DNA from: Oscillospiraceae bacterium
GTDB taxonomy: Bacteria > Bacillota > Clostridia > Oscillospirales > Acutalibacteraceae
Length of the DNA: 64,000 nt
NCBI GenBank assembly: GCA_031261445.1
Contig: JAISJQ010000053.1
Span: 1 to 64,000, forward strand
Direction: 5' to 3'
Shown here: positions 35,411 to 45,028 of the stretch, in pieces
Layout of the letters: every line of letters begins with the position of its first letter
Position numbering within the stretch: the stretch's first letter is position 1
Notes under the pieces: model-generated
What the model saw: only the letters and a program-made list of their open reading frames with translations
Databases searched by the model: none
Told to the model about the DNA's origin: nothing
Program-made: the position numbers and the translations under genes

Positions 35411-35947
35411 ATCGCAACCAAGCCGCAACCCAAGCCCAAAGAGAGAGGGCCGCAAATCAATGAGGAAATCCGTGACCGCGAGGTGCGCCTGCTCTCGCCC
35501 GAAGGCGAACAGCTGGGCATCGTGTCCGCACGGGAAGCACTGCGTCAGGCAGAGGAGCTCAACCTAGACTTAGTGAAGATCTCCCCCACGGCCACGCCGC
35601 CGGTGTGCAAAATCATGGACTATGGCAAGTACCGCTACGAACGCGCGAAAAAAGACAAAGAAGCGCGCAAGAACAGCAAAGTCGTTGAAGTCAAAGAGAT
35701 CCGTCTGTCGTATAAAATCGACATTCACGACTTTAACACCAAGCTTGAGCAGTCCAAAAAGTTCCTCGCCGCTGGGCATAAGCTCAAGGTCGCCATCCGT
35801 TTTCGCGGACGCGAAATGGCGCACTCCATCCTTGGCAAGCAGACCATGTTGCGCTTCGCCGAGGAAGTGGCCGAGCTGGCCACCGTGGAGCGTGAACCAC
35901 GCCTAGAAGGCCGCCAGATGCTTATGTTCCTGGCACCCAAAAAGTAG
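35411..35947 (+). CDS. infC: Translation initiation factor IF-3
   Basis: IF-3 binds the 30S subunit, keeps subunits apart and proofreads start-codon choice. About 178 residues: N-domain PQINEEIRDREVRLLSPEGEQLGI, linker YRYERAKKDKEARKN and C-domain VKEIRLSYKIDIHDFNTKL. The start needs care. The ribosome site AAAGAGG ends at 35401; a TTG at 35405 is only three bases away, while an ATC at 35411 is nine bases away. Non-standard AUU/AUC starts are well known for infC and allow autoregulation, so I place the start at ATC; the TTG would add two residues. It heads infC-rpmI-rplT. Confidence 0.93.
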   Translation: MATKPQPKPKERGPQINEEIRDREVRLLSPEGEQLGIVSAREALRQAEELNLDLVKISPTATPPVCKIMDYGKYRYERAKKDKEARKNSKVVEVKEIRLSYKIDIHDFNTKLEQSKKFLAAGHKLKVAIRFRGREMAHSILGKQTMLRFAEEVAELATVEREPRLEGRQMLMFLAPKK

Positions 35948-36054
35948 TTTATAGTGCGCAATCCCCCTGTCGGTCGTCTGCACGATGAGCGGCGTGGGGT
36001 GTTTGCGGAAAACTATAGAGCGCGAACCCGAAAAACACAGATTAGGAGAAAAAC

Positions 36055-36252
36055 ATGCCTAAGCTCAAAACCCACAGCGGGGCGAAGAAACGCTTTAAGC
36101 TTTCTAAAAACGGCAAAGCCATGCGTGGCCACGCCTATAAGTCCCACATCCTCAACAAAAAGACCACCAAACGCAAGCGCAATCTGCGCAAGGTCTCCGT
36201 GGCCGACACCACCAACCAGCGGCAAATCCACCGCCTGTTGCCTTACGATTAA
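36055..36252 (+). CDS. rpmI: 50S ribosomal protein L35
   Basis: A 65-residue basic protein, [20 protein letters not shown] at the start and [16 protein letters not shown] in the middle, the standard bL35 sequence and length. It assembles into the large subunit. Second gene of the infC operon, behind a TTAGGAG ribosome site; 107 bases separate it from infC and 40 from rplT. Confidence 0.97.
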   Translation: MPKLKTHSGAKKRFKLSKNGKAMRGHAYKSHILNKKTTKRKRNLRKVSVADTTNQRQIHRLLPYD

Positions 36253-36292
36253 GGCCTGTCAATCAATCTAACAAAATCTAGGAGCTGGAAAC

Positions 36293-36646
36293 ATGGCAAG
36301 AATCAAAGGTGCGCTGGCGACCCGCAAACGCCGCAATCGTGTCCTCAAAGCCGCAAAGGGCTATTATGGTGCGAAGAGCAAGCTCTTCAAAACCGCCAAA
36401 CAGGCCGTCATGAAGAGCGGCAACTACGCCTACATTGGCCGCAAGCAGCGCAAGCGCGACTTCCGCCGCCTGTGGATCACCCGCATTTCCGCCGCGGCCA
36501 AAATCTACGGCCTCAACTACTCGACATTCATCAACGGCCTGAAAAAGGCCGGCGTGGAGCTCAACCGCAAGAGCCTTGCCGAGATCGCCGCGCGTGATCT
36601 AGACAGCTTCGGCGCGTTGGTCGAGACCGCCAAAGCGGCACTGTAA
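36293..36646 (+). CDS. rplT: 50S ribosomal protein L20
   Basis: A 117-residue protein starting [20 protein letters not shown], with [16 protein letters not shown] in the middle; the normal bL20 length. L20 is needed early in 50S assembly and, in this operon type, represses its own expression through the leader. The ATG follows TAGGAGCTGG. The transcript ends in a family B repeat hairpin with a UUCG loop. Confidence 0.97.
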   Translation: MARIKGALATRKRRNRVLKAAKGYYGAKSKLFKTAKQAVMKSGNYAYIGRKQRKRDFRRLWITRISAAAKIYGLNYSTFINGLKKAGVELNRKSLAEIAARDLDSFGALVETAKAAL

Positions 36647-36654
36647 TTCATCAG

Positions 36655-36832
36655 AAGACAGATGTCAGAGGACAGAGGGCAGAATTCGTTCTGCCCTCTG
36701 TTTTCTATTCTCTGCCCTCTAATCCCGTAGGGGCGGCAACCTGCCGTCCGCTGATTCCCAGAAACGTTGTGTCTCTCCAGCGGGCGACCATGCAAACAAT
36801 TGTACATTGTTCTTTGTTCATTGTTCATTGAA
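36655..36832. repeat. Intergenic repeat cluster (families B, A, D)
   Basis: Family B hairpin (36655-36722), a GTAGGGGCG copy (36727-36752) and family D AACAATTGTACATTGTTC words (about 36794-36830) ending four bases before the stop of the first collagen-like gene. Confidence 0.8.
36673..36708 (+). terminator. Repeat-derived terminator after rplT
   Basis: CAGAGGGCAGAA (36673-36684), tetraloop TTCG, TTCTGCCCTCTG (36689-36700), then TTTTCTATTC. It is a perfect 12-bp stem built wholly from a family B repeat. Confidence 0.75.
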
Positions 36833-36833
36833 A

Positions 36834-38081
36834 TCAGCAGTATGGTGGGTTGAATGGATAGTAGCCACCGGGTGGGTCAGCAGAGCCCGCCGCGCCTGTA
36901 TCGCCTGTATCGCCTTTTGGCCCTGGGACACCAGGTAAGCCCTGTGCGCCCGTGTCGCCTTTGACCCCCGGAACACCGGGCAAACCCTGCGGACCTAGGA
37001 CACCGGGCAAGCCCTGTGCGCCCGTGTCGCCTTTGATCCCCGGAAGACCCCGCAAACCCTGCGGACCTGGGACGCCCCGCAAGCCCTGCGGACCAGGGAT
37101 GCCGGGCAAGCCCTGTGCGCCCGACTCGCCCTTCGGTCCCGGATTGCCGGGTGCTCCTTGCAGCGGTGTGTGTGTCACGAGGGTGGAAGTTTGGTTGCTA
37201 AACACATTAATGTTATGACTTACACCCGCCGGGTCTGTATAATATCCCCGCAACTCCGCTTCGTTGATAATGATGCTGTTTATGGGCTCATCGTCAGGCA
37301 CTTTGACCTGATAGGTCACATGCATGGTTTGGCCAGGCTGTATGGTGACATCCGCCAGCATACCGCCGCCGTTGATGATATCCGGATAGTTGACCCCGTT
37401 GATATACAAAGAACCCGGCACGATCGGGCGGTACTGTGTACCTGCGTAGAAATCATTGAAGGACGCATCGGTCAGAGGGTATGGGTATGGGTTGGTGTAA
37501 TCAAGTGAAAAGTTGAGGATGTCGCCGGGCTTTGCGGTTGATTGATCCACCGATTTTTTCAAGCTGCCAATCCCCACCCACACAAAGCAAAGGACTCTTT
37601 CGGTATTTTGGGTATCACCAGCGGCATCGGTGTAGTAGATGCTGGCGGCATTAAAATCTCGCCCCGATTCGGTGATGGTTCCCTTTACGTTCACCTGATA
37701 CTGGATCGTCACGGTTGCCCCCGGCGCAAGAGTGCCCAAGCTACTACCGGGGCGACCGATGACGCTGTCTGGCGCGGGTGCGCCGTTCACAGTGACGCTA
37801 CCCGGAACGAGCGGCATTGGATCTTGCACAGTGTCCAACAGAGCAACATCGCTCATGGGCGCTGCCGTTGTGTTTTTGAAGGTCACCGTATAAGTGACAA
37901 CGTCACCCACCTTGGGCATGTTGTTGTCCACTGTTTTGGTGGGTGGGAAATTGGCACCGCGCGGCGCTGGGGTTTCTTCCGGCACAGGCTCTCCTTTTTC
38001 TTCGGCGAGCACCTGCGCGACGATTTGCCGAATGTCCGCCGGGCTCATATCACGCACGCGTGTGTCATTTTCGTAAAGCAT
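36834..38081 (-). CDS. DUF11–collagen-repeat protein, array member 1
   Basis: A 415-residue protein with the array's common layout. Residues 1-45: conserved head [20 protein letters not shown] with no signal peptide. About 48-150: first DUF11 domain ([20 protein letters not shown]). About 165-280: second DUF11 domain ([20 protein letters not shown]). About 300-395: collagen-type Gly-X-Y triplets rich in [10 protein letters not shown] and KGDTGAQG. Tail: a short [11 protein letters not shown] end with a single final Cys, the least Cys-rich tail of the five. DUF11 domains are immunoglobulin-like stalk modules. Without a secretion signal, release by mother-cell lysis as a spore-surface filament is a plausible guess by analogy with BclA, unproven here. 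Ribosome site GGAGG. Confidence 0.85.
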   Translation of the reverse strand: MLYENDTRVRDMSPADIRQIVAQVLAEEKGEPVPEETPAPRGANFPPTKTVDNNMPKVGDVVTYTVTFKNTTAAPMSDVALLDTVQDPMPLVPGSVTVNGAPAPDSVIGRPGSSLGTLAPGATVTIQYQVNVKGTITESGRDFNAASIYYTDAAGDTQNTERVLCFVWVGIGSLKKSVDQSTAKPGDILNFSLDYTNPYPYPLTDASFNDFYAGTQYRPIVPGSLYINGVNYPDIINGGGMLADVTIQPGQTMHVTYQVKVPDDEPINSIIINEAELRGYYTDPAGVSHNINVFSNQTSTLVTHTPLQGAPGNPGPKGESGAQGLPGIPGPQGLRGVPGPQGLRGLPGIKGDTGAQGLPGVLGPQGLPGVPGVKGDTGAQGLPGVPGPKGDTGDTGAAGSADPPGGYYPFNPPYC

Positions 38082-38130
38082 GGAAACCTCCTTGATTTCT
38101 GCGCATATGGATCTTATTAACCCGAAGAGC

Positions 38131-38148
38131 TCTTGTAATAGCCTATGC
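38131..38148 (-). promoter_or_regulatory. Conserved upstream box of array member 1
   Basis: Minus-strand GCATAGGCTATTACAAGA, about 50-65 bases before the start codon. Related boxes precede members 2, 4 and 5. CATA-N3-TA recalls the -10 of sporulation sigma-K promoters; no sigma-A promoter is evident. Confidence 0.35.
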
Positions 38149-38216
38149 GGCCAGATGCAGGTTTGTGACAGCGCACAATGAACGCGGCAGGCAGGCAGCC
38201 TGCCGCGTTTTTTCGC

Positions 38217-39482
38217 TCAGCACACGCAGTTTCCGCAGCCGCCACAAGGATTATTGGGATAGCAGCCACCGCCAGGACCAGCGGGGCTCGGCGAGCCCGT
38301 CGCGCCTGTATCGCCTTTTGGCCCTGGAGCACCAGGCAAGCCCTGTGCGCCCGTGTCGCCTTTGGCCCCTGGAACTCCCGGCAATCCCTGCGGACCTTGC
38401 GGGCCGGGCAACCCCTGCGGCCCTGTGTCGCCTTTTGCCCCCGGAAGACCCTGCAAACCCTGCGGACCGGGGACGCCGGGCAAGCCTTGCGGACCTGGGA
38501 TGCCGGGCAAGCCCTGTGCGCCTGGGTCACCCTTGGGGCCAGGCGTGCCGGGCGCCCCTTGTAGTGGTGTGTGTGTCACGAAAGTGCCTGTTTGGTTGGT
38601 AAACACATTAATGTTATGACTTACACCCGCCGCGTCTGTATAATATCCCCGCATATCCGCATAGTTGACAATGATGCTGTTTGTGGGCTCGTCGTCAGGC
38701 ACTTTGACCTGATAAGTCATATGCACGGTTTGGCCAGGCTGTACGGTGATGTTCGACAACCAACCTCCGCCGTTGAGGATATCAGGATAGTTGACCCCAT
38801 CAATATACAAAGAACCCGGCACGATCGGGCAGTAGTCTGTAGGAGAGTAGTAATCATTGAAGGACAGATCCGTCAGAGGGTATGGGTATGGGTTGGTGTA
38901 ATCAATGGAATAATTGAGGATGTCGCCGGGCTGTGCGGTTGATTGATCCACCGTTTTTTTCAGGCTGCCAGTCCCCACCCACGTATAGGCCGTGACGGTG
39001 CGGGTGTACGTGGCGACACCAGCGGCATTGGTGTAGTGTATGCGGGCAGAATTTAGATTTCGTCCTGATACGGCGGTTCCGTTTACGTGTGCCTTATACT
39101 GGATCGTCACGGTTTGACCCGGGGCAAGGCTAGCGATGACGCTTGTGCCGGGGCGACCGATAACGCTATCTGGCGCGGGTGCGCCGTCTACAGTGACGCT
39201 GCCCGGAACGAACGGGATTGGTTCTGACACGCTGTCATTCAGAGCAACATTGGTCATGGTATCGGTTGAGGTGTTGGTGTATGTCACCGTGTAAGTGACA
39301 TCGTCACCCAGATTGGGCGTGCTGTTGTCCACTGTTTTGGTGGGTGGGGAATTGGCAGCGCGCGGCGCTGGGGCTTCTTCCGGCGCAGGCGCTCCTGTTT
39401 CTTCGGCGACCGTTTGGCGGACGATTTGCCAAATGTCCGCCGGGCTCATAGCACGCACGAGGGTGTCATTTTCGTAAAGCAT
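38217..39482 (-). CDS. DUF11–collagen-repeat protein, array member 2
   Basis: A 421-residue paralogue, closest to member 1. Head [20 protein letters not shown]; two DUF11 domains ([20 protein letters not shown] and [20 protein letters not shown]); about 30 Gly-X-Y triplets ([19 protein letters not shown] and similar); and a Cys-rich tail [18 protein letters not shown] with five cysteines. The Pro-rich linker after the head ([13 protein letters not shown]) varies among members. The ribosome site AAGGAGG and upstream box are almost identical to member 1, supporting a recent tandem duplication. Likely forms trimers through the collagen region, with the Cys tail as a cross-link or anchor (inference). 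Confidence 0.85.
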   Translation of the reverse strand: MLYENDTLVRAMSPADIWQIVRQTVAEETGAPAPEEAPAPRAANSPPTKTVDNSTPNLGDDVTYTVTYTNTSTDTMTNVALNDSVSEPIPFVPGSVTVDGAPAPDSVIGRPGTSVIASLAPGQTVTIQYKAHVNGTAVSGRNLNSARIHYTNAAGVATYTRTVTAYTWVGTGSLKKTVDQSTAQPGDILNYSIDYTNPYPYPLTDLSFNDYYSPTDYCPIVPGSLYIDGVNYPDILNGGGWLSNITVQPGQTVHMTYQVKVPDDEPTNSIIVNYADMRGYYTDAAGVSHNINVFTNQTGTFVTHTPLQGAPGTPGPKGDPGAQGLPGIPGPQGLPGVPGPQGLQGLPGAKGDTGPQGLPGPQGPQGLPGVPGAKGDTGAQGLPGAPGPKGDTGATGSPSPAGPGGGCYPNNPCGGCGNCVC

Positions 39483-39530
39483 GGGAAGTCCTCCTTGATT
39501 TCTGCGCCTATTGTCTTACAGCCCCAGAGG

Positions 39531-39553
39531 GCTCTAGTTATTACAGCTTATGC
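39531..39553 (-). promoter_or_regulatory. Conserved upstream box of array member 2
   Basis: Minus-strand GCATAAGCTGTAATAACTAG followed by AGC, at the same place as the box of member 1. Confidence 0.35.
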
Positions 39554-39564
39554 GAACAGGCACG

Positions 39565-39720
39565 GACTGGTGCAATGAACAATTTACAATCAACAATGGA
39601 CAATTGCCCTACCCCTTACAATCTAGGTGTCCACCGATACAATCATATTCACCAGTAGGGGCGGCAACCTGCCGCCCGTTGATTTCCACAAACAATTGTA
39701 CATTGTTCTTTGTTCATTGC
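39565..39720. repeat. Intergenic repeat cluster between array members 2 and 3 (D, A, D)
   Basis: CAATGAACAATTTACAATC words, a GTAGGGGCG copy with GCA/TGC inner stem (39656-39680), and a second family D run ending three bases before the stop of member 3. Confidence 0.75.
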
Positions 39721-39722
39721 TA

Positions 39723-40868
39723 TCAGCAGCACGGATCGCTCAAATAGCAGCAACCCGCAGGGCCTCGCGGGCCCGTTGCGCCGGTTGCGCCCGTGTCGCC
39801 TTTTGCACCTGTTGCGCCTGTGTCACCTTTCGCGCCGGGTACACCGGGCACGCCTTGCGCTCCCTGCGCACCGGGAACGCCGGGCACACCGGGGTCGCCT
39901 TTTGCGCCGGGCACGCCGGGCAAGCCCTGCGGACCGGGCGGACCCACGAGGGAATCGTTGGTGACGAGGGTGGTGGTTTGGTTGGCCTGTGTGCCCACAG
40001 TGTACGTTGTGCCCGTTGCATCGGTGTACTCGCCATTGAGCGACGCCTCGTTTGTGATGGCACTGTTCGTGGCCGCATTGTCCGGCACTTTGACCTGATA
40101 AGTCACATGCAGGGTTTGCCCCGGCTGGAGCGTGATTTGACTCAAATCGCCCCCGCCGTTGAGCACACCATCGGGATAGTTGATCCCATTGGCATACACA
40201 GAACCGGGCACGACTGGGTAGTAGATGCCATGCGGGTAGTAATCATACAGAGTCAGATTCGTCAGCGTGTTGGGGTAAGGGTTGGTGTAATCGAGGGTAT
40301 AGGTCAGGATATCGCCGGGCTTTGCGCTGAGCTTATCCACGGATTTTTTCAGGCTGGTGTACGCAATAAACACAGACGCATGGCTACCGTTGGTGTTGAT
40401 GCCCACGCCGCCCGCGTCGGTGTAGTGCATAAAGATATAATTGCCGTTTTCGCCCGAATAGGCGTTATCGCCCACATGTGCTTGATATTTGATGGTGACG
40501 GTTGCGCCCGGCGCAAGGTTACCGATGCTTGTGCCGGGGTAGCCGATGACACTGTCGGCGGCGGGATTGCCGTTCACGGTGACTGTGCCCGGAATGAGCG
40601 GGATATCCGTTGGCATACTGTCATACAGCGAGACGTCGTTCATGGTCTGTGCCGTTGTGTTTGTGAACGTCACGGTATAGGTGACATTGTCGCCGAAATT
40701 GGGCGTGGTATTGTCCACCGCTTTGCTGGGCGGCGTGAGTGCGGCACGCGGCGTGGGCGCAACTTCGGGGACGGGCGTGCCCGTGAGCGCGGCGGCGGCC
40801 TGCGTGGCGATTTTCCAGATCTCCGCTGGAGTTAAGGGAATCATGCGGTTGTCGTTTTGATAATCCAT
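39723..40868 (-). CDS. DUF11–collagen-repeat protein, array member 3
   Basis: A 381-residue paralogue. Head [20 protein letters not shown]; two DUF11 domains ([40 protein letters not shown]); a shorter collagen region (about 22 triplets); tail [13 protein letters not shown] with four cysteines. The ATG at 40868 follows AAGGAGAAA; an open frame upstream crosses repeat sequence and is not used. Unlike the other members it lacks the conserved upstream box: families A and B repeats lie just before its ribosome site, so a repeat may have displaced its promoter. Confidence 0.85.
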   Translation of the reverse strand: MDYQNDNRMIPLTPAEIWKIATQAAAALTGTPVPEVAPTPRAALTPPSKAVDNTTPNFGDNVTYTVTFTNTTAQTMNDVSLYDSMPTDIPLIPGTVTVNGNPAADSVIGYPGTSIGNLAPGATVTIKYQAHVGDNAYSGENGNYIFMHYTDAGGVGINTNGSHASVFIAYTSLKKSVDKLSAKPGDILTYTLDYTNPYPNTLTNLTLYDYYPHGIYYPVVPGSVYANGINYPDGVLNGGGDLSQITLQPGQTLHVTYQVKVPDNAATNSAITNEASLNGEYTDATGTTYTVGTQANQTTTLVTNDSLVGPPGPQGLPGVPGAKGDPGVPGVPGAQGAQGVPGVPGAKGDTGATGAKGDTGATGATGPRGPAGCCYLSDPCC

Positions 40869-40892
40869 GGGTTTCTCCTTGTTTATTAGTCG

Positions 40893-41052
40893 GCAGAAGT
40901 CAGATGACAGAGGGCAGAATTGCGGGCAATCTGCCGCCCGCTGATTGTAGGGGCGACCCTTGTGGTCGCCCCGCCCGATGGGCGAACACGTAGGGGCAGA
41001 CCTAGTTTTCTTGCCTGGACCGCAGGGCGACCACAAGGGTCGCCCCTACATC
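40893..41052. repeat. Intergenic repeat cluster between array members 3 and 4 (B, A, A)
   Basis: Family B words (40893-40922) and two facing GTAGGGGCG copies with ACC/GGT inner stems (about 40948-40977 and 41025-41050). Confidence 0.75.
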
Positions 41053-41059
41053 CCCTCTG

Positions 41060-42190
41060 CTAACAACAACCGCCGCACAGATTGCAGGTATAGCAGCAAC
41101 CCGGCGCACCTTGTGCGCCTGTTGCGCCCGTCGCCCCTGTCGCGCCTGTGTCCCCTTTCGCGCCGGGCAGACCCTGCGCACCGGGTGCACCGGGGATGCC
41201 TTGTGCGCCGGGGACACCCGGCACGCCCTGTGCACCGGGAACGCCGGGTACACCTTGCGGACCGGGCGGGCCCACGAACGAATCGTCCGTCACGAGGGTG
41301 ACAGTATTGTTAGAGCGTGCGTTGATGAAGTGTCTGCCACCCTGCGCATCCGTAAATTGGACATAGATATGCGCTTCATTCATCACGGCACTGTTGGTGG
41401 TCGCGTTGTCGGGCACTTTCACCTGATAGGTGATGTGCATGGTTTGCCCGGGCGGGATGAGCACCGCAGGAGCAGGATCGTTGCCTTGGAGGACATCATC
41501 GGGATACGTGACCCCATTGATCTGCAAAGAACCGGGCACAATGGGGAAGTTGCGCGAATTGGGATAGTAATCGTACACATTAAAACTGGTAATGGTATAG
41601 GGATAGGGGTTGGTGTAATCGAGGCTATAGGTGAGGACATCGCCGGGCTTTGCGGTCAGTTTGTCCACCGATTTTTTCAGTTGCCCTTCTTCAAGCCATA
41701 GAAAAACATTCGCTGGGGGCGAAAAGTCGTAGTCGCCTGCGCTATCCGTGTACCCAAACTGCGCGGAATTGACGTTCTCGCCGGGTTGCGCGGTATCGAT
41801 CACACGTGCCTGACACGTGACAATCAGGGTTTGCCCCGGCGCCAGCGTGCCTAGACTACTGCCGGGTGCGCCGATGACGCTGTCGGGCGCGGGGTTGCCG
41901 TTGACCGTGACCGTCCCCGGAACGAGCGGGGTATTGTAGGGCAGGTAGTCATACAGCTCCACATCGCTGATGGGCGCGGCGGAGGTGTTGGTCAGCTGCA
42001 TGGTATAGGTGACCACATCGCCCAGATGGGGTTGGGAGTTGTCCACCGTTTTGTTTGTGGTGGTCGCATAGGCGCGTGGCGTTGGGGCGTCCGTCGGTGT
42101 CTCCTCCCCTGCGGCCATCGCCGCGCGGGCAATTTTCCAAATCTCCGCCGGGCTCATCGTGCGCGGGCGCTTGTCCTCTTGATACAGCAT
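41060..42190 (-). CDS. DUF11–collagen-repeat protein, array member 4
   Basis: A 376-residue paralogue. Head [20 protein letters not shown]; two DUF11 domains ([40 protein letters not shown]); about 23 collagen triplets ([19 protein letters not shown]); tail [16 protein letters not shown] with six cysteines, the most of the five. ATG at 42190 behind AAGGAG. Sequence is closer to members 3 and 5 (shared KLTAKPGD and [15 protein letters not shown]) than to 1 and 2. Confidence 0.85.
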   Translation of the reverse strand: MLYQEDKRPRTMSPAEIWKIARAAMAAGEETPTDAPTPRAYATTTNKTVDNSQPHLGDVVTYTMQLTNTSAAPISDVELYDYLPYNTPLVPGTVTVNGNPAPDSVIGAPGSSLGTLAPGQTLIVTCQARVIDTAQPGENVNSAQFGYTDSAGDYDFSPPANVFLWLEEGQLKKSVDKLTAKPGDVLTYSLDYTNPYPYTITSFNVYDYYPNSRNFPIVPGSLQINGVTYPDDVLQGNDPAPAVLIPPGQTMHITYQVKVPDNATTNSAVMNEAHIYVQFTDAQGGRHFINARSNNTVTLVTDDSFVGPPGPQGVPGVPGAQGVPGVPGAQGIPGAPGAQGLPGAKGDTGATGATGATGAQGAPGCCYTCNLCGGCC

Positions 42191-42220
42191 GAAAACTCCT
42201 TGTGTCTGCTTGTCCAGACG

Positions 42221-42240
42221 GCTCTTGTTCCAAACTATGC
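42221..42240 (-). promoter_or_regulatory. Conserved upstream box of array member 4
   Basis: Minus-strand GCATAGTTTGGAACAAGAGC, at the same distance from the start codon as in members 1 and 2. Confidence 0.35.
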
Positions 42241-42257
42241 TACTGCACGCGGAGGCG

Positions 42258-42358
42258 TGCAATTTACAATTAACAAAGAACAATGAACAATTGGTGCGCC
42301 CTGCACGGCTACCGCCCCAACAATTGTCCATTGTTAATTGTCCATTGTTCATTGCGCA
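42258..42358. repeat. Family D repeat cluster between array members 4 and 5
   Basis: Two opposed runs of AACAATGAACAATTG words around a short unique segment form a long imperfect inverted repeat. Confidence 0.75.
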
Positions 42359-42372
42359 GCTCGCGCCTAAAG

Positions 42373-43593
42373 TTAGCAGACGCAGTTTCCGTTTCCGCCG
42401 CAAGGGTTGCAGGGAACATAACCGCCCGGCGCACCGGGTGCGCCTGTTGCGCCAGTCGCCCCTGTCGCGCCCGTGTCGCCTTTCGGGCCCGGAACACCGG
42501 GGACACCTTGTGCGCCTTGTGCGCCCGGTAGACCTTGTGGACCCGGCAGGCCTTGCGCACCCGCCTCGCCTTTGTCACCCTTTGCGCCGGGGAGACCAGG
42601 CAAGCCCTGTGCCCCTTGTGCGCCGGGCAAACCCTGTGGGCCGGGCAAGCCTTGTGGACCGGGTGCGCCCAAGAGTGCATCATTGGTCACCAAGGTTGTG
42701 GCTTGTGCGCTCGTGGCACTGGTAGAAATCGTATTGCCCTGCGCATCGGTATACTGGGCATTTACCCGCGCATAGTTGGTAATGGAGCTGTTTGTTTTTG
42801 TGTTTTCAGAGACTTTGACCTGATAGGTCACGTGCATGGTTTGACCGGGCTGAAGGGTGTAATTGGGCACTGTGCCGCCGCCGCTCAGGAGCACATCGGG
42901 CAGATTGACCCCATCCACAGACAGCGATCCGGGCACGAACGGGAAGGAATAGCCGGAAAAATAGTAATCGCGCAGTTGTATATTCTCCAGCGGATACGGA
43001 TACGGATTGGTGTAATCAATGGTATAGGTGAGAATTTCGCCTGGCTTTGCCGTCAGCTTATCCACAGATTTCTGCAGGCTGTCGTATCCAAACCACACAG
43101 AGGCAAGAACATTATTGGTACTTTGTGCTGTGCCAGAGGCATCGGTGTAGTTGACGAAGGCGGAATTGACCTGTGGCCACGTGTTTCTGACATTGTCCAC
43201 GCGTGCCTGATACTGAATCACAAAGCTTTGCCCCGGCGCAAGAGAACCCACGCTTGTACCGGGTCTGCCGATATAGCTATCCGACACAGGATTGCCGTTG
43301 AGCGTGACGCTGCCCGGCACAAGCGGGATATCCTGACTCGGGGTATCAAACAAAGCGACATTGGTCATGGTTTCGTTCGTGTTGTTGGTGTATGTCACGG
43401 TGTAGGTGAGAACATCGCCATAGGCAGGCGTGACGTTGTCCACGGTTTTGAGCGGGAGGGGTTGAACGGCACGTACCGTTGGGGCATCCTCTGGCACGGG
43501 CTGACCCGTGAGTGCGGAGAACGCCTGTGTGGCAATGTCCCATATTTCGGACGGACTCATCGCGCGCGGGAACGTGTCATCTTGATACAGCAT
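42373..43593 (-). CDS. DUF11–collagen-repeat protein, array member 5
   Basis: A 406-residue paralogue and the first of the row in transcription order. Head [20 protein letters not shown]; two DUF11 domains ([40 protein letters not shown]); about 31 collagen triplets; tail [17 protein letters not shown] with four cysteines, similar to the tail of member 2. ATG at 43593 has a weak AGGAG site. The conserved box lies at 43621-43641. All five genes point the same way, but repeats separate most of them, so they may be separate transcripts. Confidence 0.85.
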   Translation of the reverse strand: MLYQDDTFPRAMSPSEIWDIATQAFSALTGQPVPEDAPTVRAVQPLPLKTVDNVTPAYGDVLTYTVTYTNNTNETMTNVALFDTPSQDIPLVPGSVTLNGNPVSDSYIGRPGTSVGSLAPGQSFVIQYQARVDNVRNTWPQVNSAFVNYTDASGTAQSTNNVLASVWFGYDSLQKSVDKLTAKPGEILTYTIDYTNPYPYPLENIQLRDYYFSGYSFPFVPGSLSVDGVNLPDVLLSGGGTVPNYTLQPGQTMHVTYQVKVSENTKTNSSITNYARVNAQYTDAQGNTISTSATSAQATTLVTNDALLGAPGPQGLPGPQGLPGAQGAQGLPGLPGAKGDKGEAGAQGLPGPQGLPGAQGAQGVPGVPGPKGDTGATGATGATGAPGAPGGYVPCNPCGGNGNCVC

Positions 43594-43620
43594 GGTAAAC
43601 TCCTAACTTTACAGCACTTT

Positions 43621-43641
43621 GGCTTTTGCTATAGTTAATGC
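43621..43641 (-). promoter_or_regulatory. Conserved upstream box of array member 5
   Basis: Minus-strand GCATTAACTATAGCAAAAGC, a diverged form of the box seen upstream of members 1, 2 and 4. Confidence 0.3.
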
Positions 43642-43674
43642 AAGCAAACGTGGGCGCGTGCAAGGCGCTATGCG

Positions 43675-43816
43675 CAATGAACAATTGCAGGTAATAAGTA
43701 ATAGTGAATAGTGAATAGGTGTTGGGCTTTTCTGCATTCACCCGCTGATTCTCACTAACACGGCGGTCGCCCTTACAGATCGCTTACTTAATTCACTATT
43801 CACTATTACCTAAAAA
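43675..43816. repeat. Intergenic repeat cluster (families D, F)
   Basis: A short family D run (CAATGAACAATTG), then family F words AATAGTGAATAGTGAATAGG and their complement near 43793-43815, which can pair into a hairpin around about 100 bases of unique and family A-like sequence. Confidence 0.75.
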
Positions 43817-43819
43817 TAA

Positions 43820-43848
43820 TTGCGCAACGCGCCGCTTTGTGGTATAAT
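43820..43848 (+). promoter_or_regulatory. Promoter of the 290-residue unknown gene
   Basis: TTGCGC (43820-43825), a 17-base spacer and TATAAT (43843-43848). Confidence 0.75.
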
Positions 43849-43897
43849 ATAGCAAGACAGGTTTTTGCCTGCCAAAAGTGCCTTGTGAGGTGACACC

Positions 43898-44770
43898 ATG
43901 CCCCGCTCAGAGCTACGCCATTTTTCGCTGGAGATTTTCGGTCAAGCGGACGAAAAATATCTGGAAACCTTGACCATCGATGCCGCCGCCCGCACGGTGG
44001 AGCACGAGTATTCCATCGACAGGCAGTTTGGCGCAAAACATGCCTATGCCCTAGCAGACCCGCCCGAGAGTCTGCTGTTTGCCCTCGGGCAGGTGCTCGA
44101 CCACGATGCTTGGCACTGCACCCCGGTGTATGACGACAACGAGGGTGTGCTGTTTTTTGACCTGCACGCCCGCTGGGCGGACGGCAGCGAAGAGACACGC
44201 AGTGGCATTTACTCCCGCGCAGAGATACCCGAAAAGCCTTGGCGGATGTTCATTGTGTGCCTGCGCTGTTTTTGCGCCGCGCTGGGCTTTGGGGAACTGC
44301 TGAGCCTGCGCTTGTTCGACAACGCCGCCGCGCCGGGCGAAGTGAAGCTGTGTAACGTCTCCTTTCGCCCTGAGGGCAAGGACCACCAATACCAAACGCA
44401 AGACGAGGGCATTGAGCCGGGCGATTGGGTGATTGTCCCTGTGGGCAAGGAATCCGCCGAAAAGTTGGCCTTGGTGCGTTCCGTGCACTTTTGTGCGCCC
44501 GACGACGCGCCGTACCCCATCGAGAAAACACGCGCCGTGATTGCGCGTTTGGGCAACGAGCCGGACAAGCTCCCGGCGGACGCGCTGGGGCGACTGCGCG
44601 GACGGCATATCCGCGTGGTGACCGATGGCGGCAACATCGTCAGCGGCCAAGTGTCGGCCATTGTGCGCCTGCGCGGACGCGGCAATGATACGCGCACACT
44701 GCTCCTGCGCGGCGCAGACGGCCGCCGTGTCTCCGTCCCGCAAGGGGACATCAGGATGCTGGTGGTGTAG
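43898..44770 (+). CDS. Conserved-looking protein of unknown function (290 residues)
   Basis: I do not recognise a named family. The N-terminal half (about 1-165) is a soluble mixed region (MPRSELRHFSLEIFGQADEK to VCLRCFCAALGFGELLSLRL). Residues about 175-235, EPGDWVIVPVGKESAEKLAL followed by the APYPIEKTRAVIAR segment, resemble a short beta-barrel module seen in many clostridial hypothetical proteins. The basic C-terminus (about 245-290) has RLRGRHIRVVTDGGNIVSGQ and a strand-rich end, which could be a second small beta-domain. No membrane segment or signal. It has a good promoter and a GTGAGGTGA ribosome site and is monocistronic. Confidence 0.75.
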   Translation: MPRSELRHFSLEIFGQADEKYLETLTIDAAARTVEHEYSIDRQFGAKHAYALADPPESLLFALGQVLDHDAWHCTPVYDDNEGVLFFDLHARWADGSEETRSGIYSRAEIPEKPWRMFIVCLRCFCAALGFGELLSLRLFDNAAAPGEVKLCNVSFRPEGKDHQYQTQDEGIEPGDWVIVPVGKESAEKLALVRSVHFCAPDDAPYPIEKTRAVIARLGNEPDKLPADALGRLRGRHIRVVTDGGNIVSGQVSAIVRLRGRGNDTRTLLLRGADGRRVSVPQGDIRMLVV

Positions 44771-45000
44771 GCGCGCAATTTGCAATTAACAATGGACAAT
44801 GAACAATTGGTGGCAGGCCTCCCGCCTCTGTAGGGGCGACCCTTGTGGTCGCCCTGTGGGTATGGTCGCCTTGCTCCTACGAATCAACGGGCGAGCACAG
44901 CTCGCCCCTACACGCCTCGCGCCTGAATCCTCATGCCTCATGCCTCTCTGCCCCTACGGGTTTCACAAACAATTGTTCATTGCAAGCAACGCTCATTGCG
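44771..45000. repeat. Intergenic repeat cluster (families D, A, E, D)
   Basis: Family D words (44778-44812), family A copies (44831-44915), family E GCCTCATGCCTC words (44915-44950) and a second family D run (44965-45000) overlapping the -35 of the next gene. Confidence 0.8.
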
Positions 45001-45024
45001 TTTTGCGACCAAAAATGTTATACT
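44996..45024 (+). promoter_or_regulatory. Promoter of the M18 aminopeptidase gene
   Basis: TTGCGT (44996-45001), a 17-base spacer and TATACT (45019-45024). The -35 sits at the edge of family D words, so the repeat may contribute to it. Confidence 0.7.
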
Positions 45025-45028
45025 ATTC

